A stretch of DNA of 64,000 bases from Oscillatoriaceae cyanobacterium Prado104 (lineage in GTDB: Bacteria > Cyanobacteriota > Cyanobacteriia > Cyanobacteriales > Microcoleaceae). The stretch lies in NCBI GenBank assembly GCA_025454405.1, contig JALOON010000011.1, positions 1 through 64,000 of the forward strand, read 5' to 3'. The position numbers were made by a program, and so were the translations under genes. The notes below the pieces were generated by a model. That model was not told the DNA's origin and made no database searches. It saw only the letters and a program-made list of their open reading frames with translations. This document shows positions 1 to 7,901 of the stretch, one piece after another (the stretch's first letter is position 1; each line of letters opens with the position of its first letter).

Positions 1-2
1 AA

Positions 3-164
3 ATAATCATTGCCGACCGCTGGTTCCCATCAAGCAAAACCTGTTCAAACTGCGGGCATATTCAAGATATGCCACTGAAAGAAAGGACTTACAACTGTGG
101 AAGTTGCGGTCATTCGATGGACAGGGATTTAAACGCCTCAATTAATTTATCGCGTTTGGCTTAA
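3..164 (+). CDS. tnpB: C-terminal part of TnpB (IS200/IS605 family), cut by the window edge
   Basis: The reading frame is open from the window edge and ends at TAA 162-164. The 53 visible residues carry the end of a TnpB protein: a zinc ribbon with two CxxC pairs (TCSNCG and YNCGSCG), then DRDLNASINL, the last RuvC-like motif with its catalytic Asp. TnpB proteins are RNA-guided nucleases of IS200/IS605 elements; they help keep the element and are guided by an RNA made from the right end. Only the end is visible, so it cannot be said whether the gene is intact or whether a tnpA partner is present. Confidence 0.85.
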   Translation: MIIADRWFPSSKTCSNCGHIQDMPLKERTYNCGSCGHSMDRDLNASINLSRLA

Positions 165-245
165 GCGTGAAAGCTTACTGAGGGATAACCGCTCCCATGC
201 TCCCGATGAAGTAAGAAGCAAATGTCTAGACTTGTCTAGTATTTG
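165..245 (+). ncRNA. Probable right end / guide-RNA region of the tnpB element
   Basis: Directly after the tnpB stop lies non-coding sequence ending in a hairpin at 219-245: outer arms CAAAT/ATTTG and a perfect inner 6-bp stem CTAGAC/GTCTAG with a 2-nt loop. In IS200/IS605 elements the region after tnpB forms the right-end palindrome and encodes the guide (omega) RNA. Position and hairpin fit that; the exact element boundary and any guide segment are not defined here. Confidence 0.5.
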
Positions 246-360
246 TATAGCAGTAATCGGTTAATGAATTGCTCGCTTTAAAGCCTTTAAGTCTGAAACC
301 ATGAGCTTTCTGGTTCCCTGTTCGCTGTTAAGAGTTCTCTTTTGTACCCAGACAACTTAT

Positions 361-371
361 TCAGCAAGCCC
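361..371. repeat. Solo copy of the TCAGCAAGCCC terminal repeat
   Basis: The 11 bases TCAGCAAGCCC are identical to the right terminal inverted repeat of the MITE at 18201-18502. No matching left end GGGCTTGCTGA is visible between 164 and 360, so this is a lone end. It abuts the stop codon (371-373) of the minus-strand helicase, whose TAG overlaps the repeat, which may mean an insertion supplied the present stop. Confidence 0.5.
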
Positions 372-2779
372 TAAAATAGATGGATTGTATTTTCAGGAAA
401 TCGCTGTTTCAAAACAGGCATTACCGGACAAGGTTTGAGTTCCTGTAAATTCTCCGGCTTGTTCCAAGTAAAAGGCCCTTTTTTCTCCGCCGACATCCAC
501 AGCAAACTTTTTGCCCGCGTCATCGCCACGTACAGCAAGCGAAACTCTTCTGCTGTTTTCAAATAACCCGCTTGTTCCCACGCTTCCCCTAAATTTGGTA
601 GCGGATATTTCCCGTGCAAATTTGCCCGAATTTGAGCTCGCGCTACTTCGGCTAACGTAAAATCTCCTAAAAATTTGGCTTGCGGCAAAACTCGCAAACT
701 TCCGGGAATTGTTTGTTCGTGCAAAAATGGCATAAACACGCAGTCCCAATCCAATCCTTTAGCTTTGTGCATGGTAATGATTGTCAGTTGACCTTTTTTG
801 GTGTAGCGCTGTTCTAAGTTTTCTCCGGCTTCTACAGGTTCAAATTTTTCGGAACTGACAATTTCGGTCAATACGTTTAACATAGCACTCATCGCAGTAT
901 TGCCGGCTGTTTCGATCGCCACTCGTTCCGCTAATTTGTCGGCCGTGGCTAATTCTGTTTGGTCGTATTGCAGCGCTAGTGCTAGAAAAGAGATAATTTG
1001 ATAGGGCGGTAATTCCAACCGCGCTTGCAGCAAACCCGTGCAAAAATAACGGCATTTCCGCGCTGCTTCCGATTGCTTCGGATCGAGGGGACCGGGATAC
1101 AAAAATTGCTCGGGGGTAGCAGCTAAAGCATTATAATCTTGTTTGGGAATGAGCTGGCGATCGCTCAAAATTTTCAGGGCTGCTTTCAGGTAATCTGGTG
1201 AATGCGGGCGATCGAGAAATTGCAGCAGGGTCAGTATTTCCCAGGGTACTTGAGAATGCCGATCGCGCTCTCCTACATCATACACTTCGATGCCCAAGGC
1301 TTTGAGATTAAATTTCAATCCGTGCTTTTCGGGATTGTTCAAAACTTCGGCGATAAATTTTCCCTGTTTGTTTTCCCTGACCAACACCGCCATCGATTTT
1401 AGGTAGGGGTTTGGAGATTTTTCAGTTTCCGAATTTGCCAGATTCCCGTTACTTTCCCCGGCTGTCAAATACAGAGATTCAGCTTTTTTAAATAACTCAA
1501 CAACTCGCTCGCCGATTAATTCTATTGTCTGGTAAACATCGCGGGGAAAATACAATTCTAAACCTATTCCGATCGGTGCTGGATTGGCATTTCGTTGAGG
1601 GTCTGTACTGCTAACTGCTTTAATATTTTGGTCGCGAAACGGCTGTTCCGTTCCTGCCAATTCCGATCGATTTACCCACTGCAAAATAAAGTTAGCTGCG
1701 TCGATTATGACCTGCGTGCTCCGACCCGCGCCGTCCATTGTTGCTAATTTAGCTTCGGCTTGGCAGCGATCGCAGAATTGATTAAAATAAATCGGATCGG
1801 CGGGAGTAAAAGTAGAATTAATTGCTTGATTTGGATCGCCTACTCTGATAAAATTTGGCGGTAAGTGAGGGTTGTTGGGATCGATCGCCAGGATTTCCAA
1901 AAGCTTGGTTTGCAAAGGTGTAGAATCTTGAGCTTCATCCTCAAAAACCGCAAATACTTGATTTTGTTCTTTCGCTCGTGCCGCCGGATTTTCCAACACC
2001 CGCAAAGCCGCTAAAATCATCTCGTCGTAATCGATTAGTTGCCTGCTTTTTAACAAAGCTTGATATTTTTGATACAACCCCCCCGCTACCGCTAAAATTT
2101 CATAAGCGTCTCCCGCAAAAATAGCACCAGTTTCTAACAGTTGTTCTGGCAGCAAGCCGGAAGATTTCGCCTCGTGAATTACGGTATTAGCCAACTGCGG
2201 CAAAATCTCCGTCCGCAAAACTGACTGTCTCCGCAACCTCTCGGTTTCCTCGCCGTCAAATTGCTGCCCTTCCAATAAAACTTGATAGCGCCGGGGATTT
2301 TCTGCAATCCATAATTCTACGCAAGTGCGAATCAAGCGGTGATTTTGTGTCGGAGTAACTAAAGTTGAATTTTCTAAATTCAAGCCAGACAAATCGGGAT
2401 AGCGCATCGCTATATTCAAAGCCAAACCGTGCAAAGTATGGACGGCAAAGCCTCCTTGAGGCAAAGACAATTCTTGCAGCCTTTCCCGAATTTTACTTTT
2501 GATATTAGCAGCAGCCGATCGAGTAAATGTTACCACGATTAACTGACGGCGGCTGTGCAGTTGGTAGCGGGCGATCGCAATTGCAGAAGCCGCTGCCATC
2601 CCCGTAGATTTTCCTGCCCCTGGCACCGCTGAAACAGCCAGCGGGCCGCCTTCCCAATCGGCCATCCGCTGCTGTCCCGCACGCAATTCGCTGCGAATTT
2701 TGCGGCAAGTTTGCTCTCTCAAAACTGCTGCAACTGTTGCATCTGAAAGTGTAGAGATGACATTTCGATCGTCGGACAT
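371..2779 (-). CDS. UvrD/Rep-type superfamily 1 ATP-dependent DNA helicase
   Basis: An 802-residue SF1A helicase. Visible motifs: GQQRM near residue 35 (Q motif region), Walker A VPGAGKST at 52-59, motif Ia VTFTRSAA near 83, motif II DEAQD at 281-285, VGDPNQAI near 313, TMHKAKGLDWD near 690 and LYVAMTRAK near 757. These bind ATP and couple it to translocation on single-stranded DNA in repair. Length is slightly greater than UvrD/PcrA, and the middle is divergent, so the exact paralog (UvrD, PcrA or a cyanobacterial relative) is not assigned. It reads toward the tnpB remnant; its stop overlaps a transposon-like terminal repeat at 361-371. Confidence 0.9.
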   Translation of the reverse strand: MSDDRNVISTLSDATVAAVLREQTCRKIRSELRAGQQRMADWEGGPLAVSAVPGAGKSTGMAAASAIAIARYQLHSRRQLIVVTFTRSAAANIKSKIRERLQELSLPQGGFAVHTLHGLALNIAMRYPDLSGLNLENSTLVTPTQNHRLIRTCVELWIAENPRRYQVLLEGQQFDGEETERLRRQSVLRTEILPQLANTVIHEAKSSGLLPEQLLETGAIFAGDAYEILAVAGGLYQKYQALLKSRQLIDYDEMILAALRVLENPAARAKEQNQVFAVFEDEAQDSTPLQTKLLEILAIDPNNPHLPPNFIRVGDPNQAINSTFTPADPIYFNQFCDRCQAEAKLATMDGAGRSTQVIIDAANFILQWVNRSELAGTEQPFRDQNIKAVSSTDPQRNANPAPIGIGLELYFPRDVYQTIELIGERVVELFKKAESLYLTAGESNGNLANSETEKSPNPYLKSMAVLVRENKQGKFIAEVLNNPEKHGLKFNLKALGIEVYDVGERDRHSQVPWEILTLLQFLDRPHSPDYLKAALKILSDRQLIPKQDYNALAATPEQFLYPGPLDPKQSEAARKCRYFCTGLLQARLELPPYQIISFLALALQYDQTELATADKLAERVAIETAGNTAMSAMLNVLTEIVSSEKFEPVEAGENLEQRYTKKGQLTIITMHKAKGLDWDCVFMPFLHEQTIPGSLRVLPQAKFLGDFTLAEVARAQIRANLHGKYPLPNLGEAWEQAGYLKTAEEFRLLYVAMTRAKSLLWMSAEKKGPFTWNKPENLQELKPCPVMPVLKQRFPENTIHLF

Positions 2780-2807
2780 TCGATTTTAGATTTTAGATTT
2801 TGAATTA

Positions 2808-2855
2808 GGAATTGGGAATTGGGAATTGGGAATTGGGGATTGGGGATTGGGGATT
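2808..2855. repeat. Short tandem heptamers (AATTGGG type) in the 2780-3039 spacer
   Basis: Four to five units of GGGAATT drift into GGGGATT and then into degenerate GGATTTGAGATT text. This is the short tandemly repeated repetitive (STRR) type known from filamentous cyanobacteria. The spacer lies between two divergent genes (helicase and DUF4349 lipoprotein), so promoters for both must lie in or near it; I cannot point to definite -10/-35 boxes. Confidence 0.7.
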
Positions 2856-3039
2856 TTGGATTGAGGATGGGGATTTGAGATTGGAGATTTTCGATCGAAC
2901 CTCACTGTCAACTGTTTACAAATCTTCAAACTCTGCTGTTTCCATTTTTGTATCGGCTATGATGGCACCACCGATCGCAGATTAAATTAAAACCAGCACA
3001 AAACTCAATACCCAAAAATTTTTTATAGGAAGCACGCCA

Positions 3040-4038
3040 ATGATAGCTTACATCACAACTGATTCCCCGGCACAGGTAAAACCAAATACCAATCCAGCAA
3101 ACAAAAGCACCGGTCGTTTTGCGATCGCGCTATTCTTAACACTATCTTCTGCTGTCGCTTTGCCGAGTTGTGCGGGCGCGCCCACCAGCGGGGGATCTGG
3201 TCCGCAGATGGCCTTAAAATCGTCACCAGCGCCTTTAGCAGAAGCTGCATCGCCAGCAGGGTCAAATTCAGACGCTGCTGTTGCATCAAAAACTGCAGCA
3301 GCCGAACCTCAAGCATCTCGCCCGCAATTAATTAAAAAAGCCGAATTGAGTGTAATTGTCAAATCAATTGACGCCAGCACTAAATCTGCTACCGACATTG
3401 TGGAAAAACGGCAAGGCGATATTGTGGGTTTCCAAAACCAAAAGCCGCCAGATCCCAGCATCCGCCAAACAGCAACGATGGAAATTCGGGTGCCTCAAGA
3501 AAAATTAGATGAAACGTTAGATGCTTTGGCAAAACTCGGCACAGTACAAAATCGAGGGCTGACTGCTGAGGATGTTACCAACCAATTAGTTGACAGCGAG
3601 GCCAGGTTAAAAAACCTCCGCAAATCGGAAGAAGCTGTGTTAAAAATAATGGAGCGATCGGGTTCTGTAGGCGATGTGTTGAAAGCCTCTCAAGAGTTGA
3701 GTAAAATTAGAGAGTCGATCGAACTTATCGAAGCTCAGTTAAAAAGTTTGCGGGGTCAAGTAGCTTATTCTACCATTAATTTAACTCTAGAAGCAGCAGT
3801 ATCGGCCCAACAAGAACCGGAACCTTCTCTAGGTTTGCGAGTTCAGGAAACTTGGGGACAAGCTACTCATTCTATGGGAGAATTCACTTTAGGTTTGTTG
3901 GCTTTGGGTCTTTGGCTGTTGGCTTACAGTCCTTATTTGCTGTTAATTGCGGCTGCGATTTACGGTGTAACTCGATGGAAAAAACGGCATTCTGAACCCC
4001 CGCAAGTTCAAGAACCGAAACCGCCTGTTTCAAATTAG
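3040..4038 (+). CDS. DUF4349-domain lipoprotein
   Basis: A 332-residue protein with an N-terminal hydrophobic stretch (about 26-43) ending in a lipobox LPSC with Cys44, so probably a lipoprotein; a low-complexity Ala/Ser-rich linker to about 90; then the DUF4349 core (about 98-250) starting near IKKAELSVIVKSID and including EIRVPQEKLDETLDALAKLG and a coiled-coil stretch rich in Glu/Lys (about 180-235); one transmembrane segment near 285-310 and a basic tail. DUF4349 proteins are envelope proteins without an established role. The ATG follows an AGGAAG-type ribosome site about 8 bases upstream. The lipobox plus C-terminal membrane helix suggests anchoring at both ends. Confidence 0.85.
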   Translation: MIAYITTDSPAQVKPNTNPANKSTGRFAIALFLTLSSAVALPSCAGAPTSGGSGPQMALKSSPAPLAEAASPAGSNSDAAVASKTAAAEPQASRPQLIKKAELSVIVKSIDASTKSATDIVEKRQGDIVGFQNQKPPDPSIRQTATMEIRVPQEKLDETLDALAKLGTVQNRGLTAEDVTNQLVDSEARLKNLRKSEEAVLKIMERSGSVGDVLKASQELSKIRESIELIEAQLKSLRGQVAYSTINLTLEAAVSAQQEPEPSLGLRVQETWGQATHSMGEFTLGLLALGLWLLAYSPYLLLIAAAIYGVTRWKKRHSEPPQVQEPKPPVSN

Positions 4039-4052
4039 TCAACGGTCAGTTG

Positions 4053-4292
4053 TTAGTCAATAGCGCATCTTACTTCTACTTCAAAGTCTTCAACATCGTA
4101 GTGGACGCAGATGCCGCGACTGGTGATGAGTTGTTGGAATTCTATGAGGTGCATTCCAGCAACTTTGCTAGCGCGACCGAGGGTAATTCGTTTTTGGCAA
4201 AAAAGAGCGATCGCAATTTCTCGCATCCAGTCGGGTTCGTTGAAATTGTCGGTTTGAGCGAGGGAATCGGGAAGATCGATCGTGATTTGCAT
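4053..4292 (-). CDS. UPF0175 family small protein (antitoxin-like)
   Basis: Seventy-nine residues matching UPF0175: MQITIDLPDSLA at the N-terminus, then the family core WMREIAIALFCQKRITLGRA, a helix-turn-helix-like SKVAGMHLIEFQQLI, and a C-terminal HYDVEDFE. The family is regarded as VapB-like antitoxins, usually next to a PIN-type toxin of the DUF3368 family. No PIN gene lies beside it. It follows the unknown gene at 4329-4556 by 36 bases on the same strand, so the two are probably cotranscribed. Orphan antitoxin or a small regulator are both possible. Confidence 0.75.
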   Translation of the reverse strand: MQITIDLPDSLAQTDNFNEPDWMREIAIALFCQKRITLGRASKVAGMHLIEFQQLITSRGICVHYDVEDFEVEVRCAID

Positions 4293-4328
4293 GGTGAATA
4301 TTCGGATTAAAATGGTTAAAGTATGCAG

Positions 4329-4556
4329 TTAAAATTGGGCTGGATAGCGATTGTCGTAAACACTTTGCAGGCACTCTTCAAAATCATCGCCTTGCCAAGT
4401 TCTGGCAAATTGTAAGAGGTCTTCGGCTGTGGAACCTCGCAAAATCGGTTCGGCAGCGATCGAACAAAACATCTCTGATTTAGTTGTATTTGCAATTTGC
4501 ACCAGTGCTTCGATTATCATTTGCTTGTATTTAGGGTTCAGAATCATCAGTTTCAT
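4329..4556 (-). CDS. Small conserved-looking protein of unknown function
   Basis: About 75 residues from ATG 4554-4556 (MKLMILNPKYKQMIIEALVQ...). A TTG nine bases further out is possible but less likely. The protein is soluble, with a predicted N-terminal helix, a Cys in MFCSIAAEP, and an acidic stretch WQGDDFEECLQSVYDN. I do not recognise a family. It sits 36 bases upstream of the UPF0175 gene in the same direction, the arrangement of a two-gene toxin-antitoxin or regulatory pair, but its sequence does not resemble a PIN-domain toxin. Confidence 0.55.
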   Translation of the reverse strand: MKLMILNPKYKQMIIEALVQIANTTKSEMFCSIAAEPILRGSTAEDLLQFARTWQGDDFEECLQSVYDNRYPAQF

Positions 4557-4613
4557 CCCAGTCAATCAAGTATTGTTAGACTGCGCATAATCAAACCTAC
4601 ATAATGGATTTCA

Positions 4614-6341
4614 TTACTCCCCATCAACTAAAGAGAACAAGAACTCAAGTATATCCACTGCTGCATCAGCTAAATTAAATATTTTGTATAACCTATCTTT
4701 CCAATTTTTCAGTTGATCGGAACTATTATCTGGCTTCATAACTTCACTGTTAATATCATTTAGTACTTCCTCAGCTTGATGCCGCAATTGAGGAGGAAAG
4801 TCTTTGACAGTAAGCCGTAAATCCTCGATTACCTGCAAAAGCCGAATATCAACCAGCCTACAATGCCCTGTATCTTTGTTTTCTGCTAAAACTTTAAGAG
4901 TTCCATTTTCATCAATTTCATAGGTAACTTGAATTTTAGGAACCCCTCTAGGTGCAGGAGGAATACCGTCCAGCCTGAACTCATGCAGGAAGGTATTGTT
5001 TTCTACTCTTTCGTTTTCACCCTGATAAACACGTATTGGGGCTGAAGTTTGATTGTCTTTTGCTGTCGATATAACTCTTGTTCGTTTTGCTGGAAGCTTA
5101 GTATTTTTAGGGATAAGGACAGTCATCTTACCCCCATCCGTTGAAATACCTAGTGATAAAGCTGTTACATCTAAGATTCTAAAGTTAAGCTCACCAGATA
5201 AAATTCCAGCCTGAATAGCAGCACCAAGAGCAACCACTTCATCAGGGTTAACAGCTTGGCTGGGTTCCTGACCCAGAAGCCCACATACTAATTTTTGAAT
5301 TGCAGGAATACGGGTCGCCCCACCAGCTAGGACAACTCGATCAATTTGTTTGGCACTTAGCCCTGCATACTCTAAAGCAGCCTCAACAGGAATTCGGCAA
5401 CGTTGAATCAAATCAGCACAGAGGCTGTCAAATTTAGATCTTGTAAGAACCTTCTCCAAGCTTTTAGAAGTTGTCCCTACCTGAGCGATAAATGGAAGAC
5501 TAATTTCAACTTCTTGAGCAGTTGAGAGATCGATTTTTGCGTTTTCTGCAGCTTCGATTAAACGACGCTTTGCTTCTAAATTCCTGCTAAGGTCAACGCC
5601 TTCCTCTCGCCTAAATTCTTGTACTAACCAATTCACTATTTTTCGATCGAAATCATCACCGCCAAGATGTGTGTCACCTGTCGTGGCAAGCACATTGAAC
5701 TCTCCATCTCCTGTCCGTAAAATAGAGACATCAAATGTACCTCCTCCAAGATCAAAAACCAAAACAGTTTCCTTAGTACCCTTTTTTACGCTGTAAGCAA
5801 GGGAAGCAGCCGTTGGCTCATTAATGATTTTAAGTACGTTCAAACCAGCCAACCGTCCAGCCGCAATGGTGGATTGTCGTTGTAATTCATTAAAATATGC
5901 AGGTACAGTTATAACAGCCTGAGTTACTGGTTCACCAATATACTTACTAGCATCTTCGACTAATTTTGATAGTATTTGGGCTGATATTTCTTCAGGTGAA
6001 AATTCTTTTCTTATTACTGGACAATTTAGCTTAATTAAATTATCTCTACTATCAATCGCTTGAAAACAAACTTGGTCTCTTTCTACTTTAACTTCGGAGT
6101 ACCTGCGCCCGATGAATCGTTTAACAGAGTAGAAAGTGTTTGCCGGATTTGCAATAGCTTGCCGCTTTGCCATTCGACCAACAATACAGTCTTTAGTTTT
6201 AGTGTAAGCAACAACTGATGGGGTTGTACGATGGCCTTCGGAGTTGGCAATAACATAAGGCCGACCTCCCTCCATTATTGCTACTACTGAATTGGTAGTT
6301 CCCAAATCAATCCCAACAACTTTACCAATAACTTTTCCCAT
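4614..6341 (-). CDS. dnaK: DnaK/Hsp70 paralog with a short, divergent lid
   Basis: 575 residues. The nucleotide-binding domain is complete: phosphate-1 motif GIDLGTTNSVVA at 10-21, VPAYFNELQRQSTIAAGRLAGL near 145-170, INEPTAASLAY, phosphate-2 VFDLGGGTFDVSIL near 196, and the adenosine motif VVLAGGATRIPAIQ. The substrate-binding beta domain (LDVTALSLGIST...GIPPAPRGVPKI) is also there. The C-terminal lid is much shorter than in typical DnaK (about 630 or more residues) and ends in a divergent helical tail rather than an EEVD-like end. Cyanobacteria carry several dnaK genes; no dnaJ or grpE is adjacent, so this is probably an accessory copy. Its base composition is more AT-rich than its neighbours, which may hint at transfer. 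Confidence 0.9.
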   Translation of the reverse strand: MGKVIGKVVGIDLGTTNSVVAIMEGGRPYVIANSEGHRTTPSVVAYTKTKDCIVGRMAKRQAIANPANTFYSVKRFIGRRYSEVKVERDQVCFQAIDSRDNLIKLNCPVIRKEFSPEEISAQILSKLVEDASKYIGEPVTQAVITVPAYFNELQRQSTIAAGRLAGLNVLKIINEPTAASLAYSVKKGTKETVLVFDLGGGTFDVSILRTGDGEFNVLATTGDTHLGGDDFDRKIVNWLVQEFRREEGVDLSRNLEAKRRLIEAAENAKIDLSTAQEVEISLPFIAQVGTTSKSLEKVLTRSKFDSLCADLIQRCRIPVEAALEYAGLSAKQIDRVVLAGGATRIPAIQKLVCGLLGQEPSQAVNPDEVVALGAAIQAGILSGELNFRILDVTALSLGISTDGGKMTVLIPKNTKLPAKRTRVISTAKDNQTSAPIRVYQGENERVENNTFLHEFRLDGIPPAPRGVPKIQVTYEIDENGTLKVLAENKDTGHCRLVDIRLLQVIEDLRLTVKDFPPQLRHQAEEVLNDINSEVMKPDNSSDQLKNWKDRLYKIFNLADAAVDILEFLFSLVDGE

Positions 6342-6565
6342 GAACGTTTCGACAAATAGGTTTTGCTTAACTACTCACACCCAAACTTACATAGCCCATC
6401 CTATCAATGTTGAGAGCTTCAAAAAAATTTAATCGCTCTTTATTGGGCTATAAAACCATTCCTAGAAATCACCACTATGGCTCTAATAAAGGCTGTTACC
6501 TACCTTAGCTACAGCTTAGCTCAGAGTTTAAGACAGTAAATACTTATTATAGCTAAATTGTCCGT

Positions 6566-6874
6566 CTAGTCAACTCCTAAAGCTCGAAAAGCTGAAACTT
6601 TGCATATATTAACTTCATTATAGAATAATAGCCAGGTCTCTACCATCCAAGATAAACCAAAGTTGCTTGATAAACCCGGACTTACCGCCCTCGCACCGAC
6701 GCATTGCAGTATCCTATCGTCAATTTTGCCAAGATCGATACTTCGATCGAACTTTTTGTCACGGCAGGGCGCGCGCTGGTGTTCGGCATCGATTGGCGTA
6801 TAAATCCGATTCCATTTGTCGTATTTTTCGCAAATCGATCGCAAATAGGGTTGAAAGTCGATTGGCTCAAACAT
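6566..6874 (-). pseudogene. Probable remnant of a NACHT-type NTPase N-terminus
   Basis: The first ~33 residues of this minus-strand frame (MFEPIDFQPYLRSICEKYDKW...YTPIDAEHQ) resemble the N-terminal segment that precedes the NACHT domain in large cyanobacterial STAND proteins, as I remember that family. After that the frame loses any resemblance and stops after 102 codons, with no Walker A motif. I read it as a 5' remnant of a deleted gene. The family assignment is from memory of the pattern, and a short unrelated gene cannot be excluded. Confidence 0.35.
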
Positions 6875-6904
6875 CTGCTGCGAGCGTGGGGGTTATTCTT
6901 TAAT

Positions 6905-7193
6905 TTACCGAAATTTCCTCCCGATTTCCGGGCAAGCTGCAATGAGTTGCGTCAGGTCAAATTTGTCTCGGAAGTTGCAAAACTTAGGGTCGCCGTCTCG
7001 AATGTCTTGCAGCTAACATTGAATTATTGATTTTTACTGTCGATTGCTCGCGATCGAAACGGTTTGTAATTATGACTCGATGTCGAGATTTCCACCAGTC
7101 GATTTAAAGGCGATCGAAAAAATGAAACATTCGCTGTAAGTTGCGATCGGCTAAACCCCCGCAAACAATAACAACAGGCTCGCCATCTCCCAT
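6905..7193 (-). pseudogene. Decayed minus-strand coding fragments
   Basis: Two protein-like pieces lie upstream of the NACHT-like remnant in different frames. At 6905-7012 a 35-codon piece without a start codon reads DIRDGDPKFCNFRDKFDLTQ... and ends in TAA; at 7104-7193 another reads MGDGEPVVIVCGGLADRN... and ends in TAA. Both look like real protein text but are bounded by stops and shifted frames. No function can be given. Together with 6566-6874 they suggest a gene region in decay across roughly 6.5-7.4 kb. Confidence 0.35.
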
Positions 7194-7454
7194 AATTGCA
7201 TGCAAGATAGTGACATTATTGACAGTCAAATTGCGATTGTGATGCTGTTGCGTATTTCTGGAGTTGGATCGAACTTCTTATTGCTAACGGCGAGCTGCAT
7301 CAAAACTCAAACACCTAGCAACGTACCAATTCCGAACGCACTTACTGTATGTGTAGGGCGAGATCGCCCGCCCAATGACTTTTCATGCCCGATCGCACTT
7401 TCACCAATTCTGCAAGTTGCTGGCGATATAAATTGAATATTTTTTGAATTTTCT

Positions 7455-7496
7455 GTATTTTACGCTACAAACTTTTATTTTTTTTATGCTTACTAT
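7455..7496 (+). promoter_or_regulatory. NtcA-type promoter for glnN
   Basis: A perfect NtcA half-site pair GTA-N8-TAC lies at 7455-7468, followed after exactly 22 bases by a -10 hexamer TACTAT (TAN3T) at 7491-7496. This is the canonical class II NtcA-activated layout, predicting transcription from about 7503 and a leader of about 400 bases before the glnN ATG at 7902. NtcA is the global nitrogen regulator of cyanobacteria and is known to drive glnN in nitrogen-starved cells of other species. The match and spacing are seen; use for glnN is inferred since it is the next plus-strand gene. Confidence 0.7.
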
Positions 7497-7550
7497 AGGC
7501 AAGGACAAAATACCTAGGGCAGTTCAAAACGCTGTCAGTGTAAGAATTTT

Positions 7551-7589
7551 TTCTATTCAGGTTCTTCTATTCAGGTTCTTCTATTCAGA
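7551..7589. repeat. 14-bp tandem repeat in the glnN leader
   Basis: The unit TTCTATTCAGGTTC occurs almost three times in direct tandem. It lies inside the predicted glnN transcript leader, 65 bases before a second tandem array with the same 14-bp period but unrelated sequence. Confidence 0.85.
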
Positions 7590-7663
7590 CCTTTGCATCT
7601 ATCGATCGAACCATCAAAACTGTGATGGGTATTGTCAGTTAAAGGACGATCGAAACTTTCGCT

Positions 7664-7747
7664 GCGAAATTTTCACTGCGAAATTTTCACTGCGAAATTT
7701 TCACTGTGAAATTTTCACTGTGAAATTTTCACTGTGAAATTTTAGCT
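7664..7747. repeat. Six-copy 14-bp tandem repeat in the glnN leader
   Basis: Six contiguous 14-base units: three of GCGAAATTTTCACT, two of GTGAAATTTTCACT and a last degenerate one ending TTAGCT; a degenerate unit also precedes at about 7650-7663. The unit is nearly self-complementary (GTGAAA/TTTCAC), so the transcript could form alternative hairpins. It lies about 155 bases before the glnN start. Copy number is likely to vary between strains, as with other arrays of this kind. Confidence 0.9.
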
Positions 7748-7901
7748 GTCGATCTTTTAGTGTATTGCTGCACAACAACAGTAAGGAATTGTTCTGCTGT
7801 CGTATTTCCTGAACCCTTGTATTTTTAATCCGCACCAGCAAACCTGTTTTTGCAACTCGATCGACTGCTCTTTGTAAGATTATTAACTAGGAAACCAAAC
7901 C

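Noticed and set aside
7444-7737. 97-codon plus-strand frame before glnN
   Set aside because: It covers the NtcA site and both tandem arrays, and its Phe/Cys/Ser-rich text merely reflects the repeats.
7664-7747. Short CRISPR array before glnN
   Set aside because: Units of 14 bases follow without spacers; a minisatellite.
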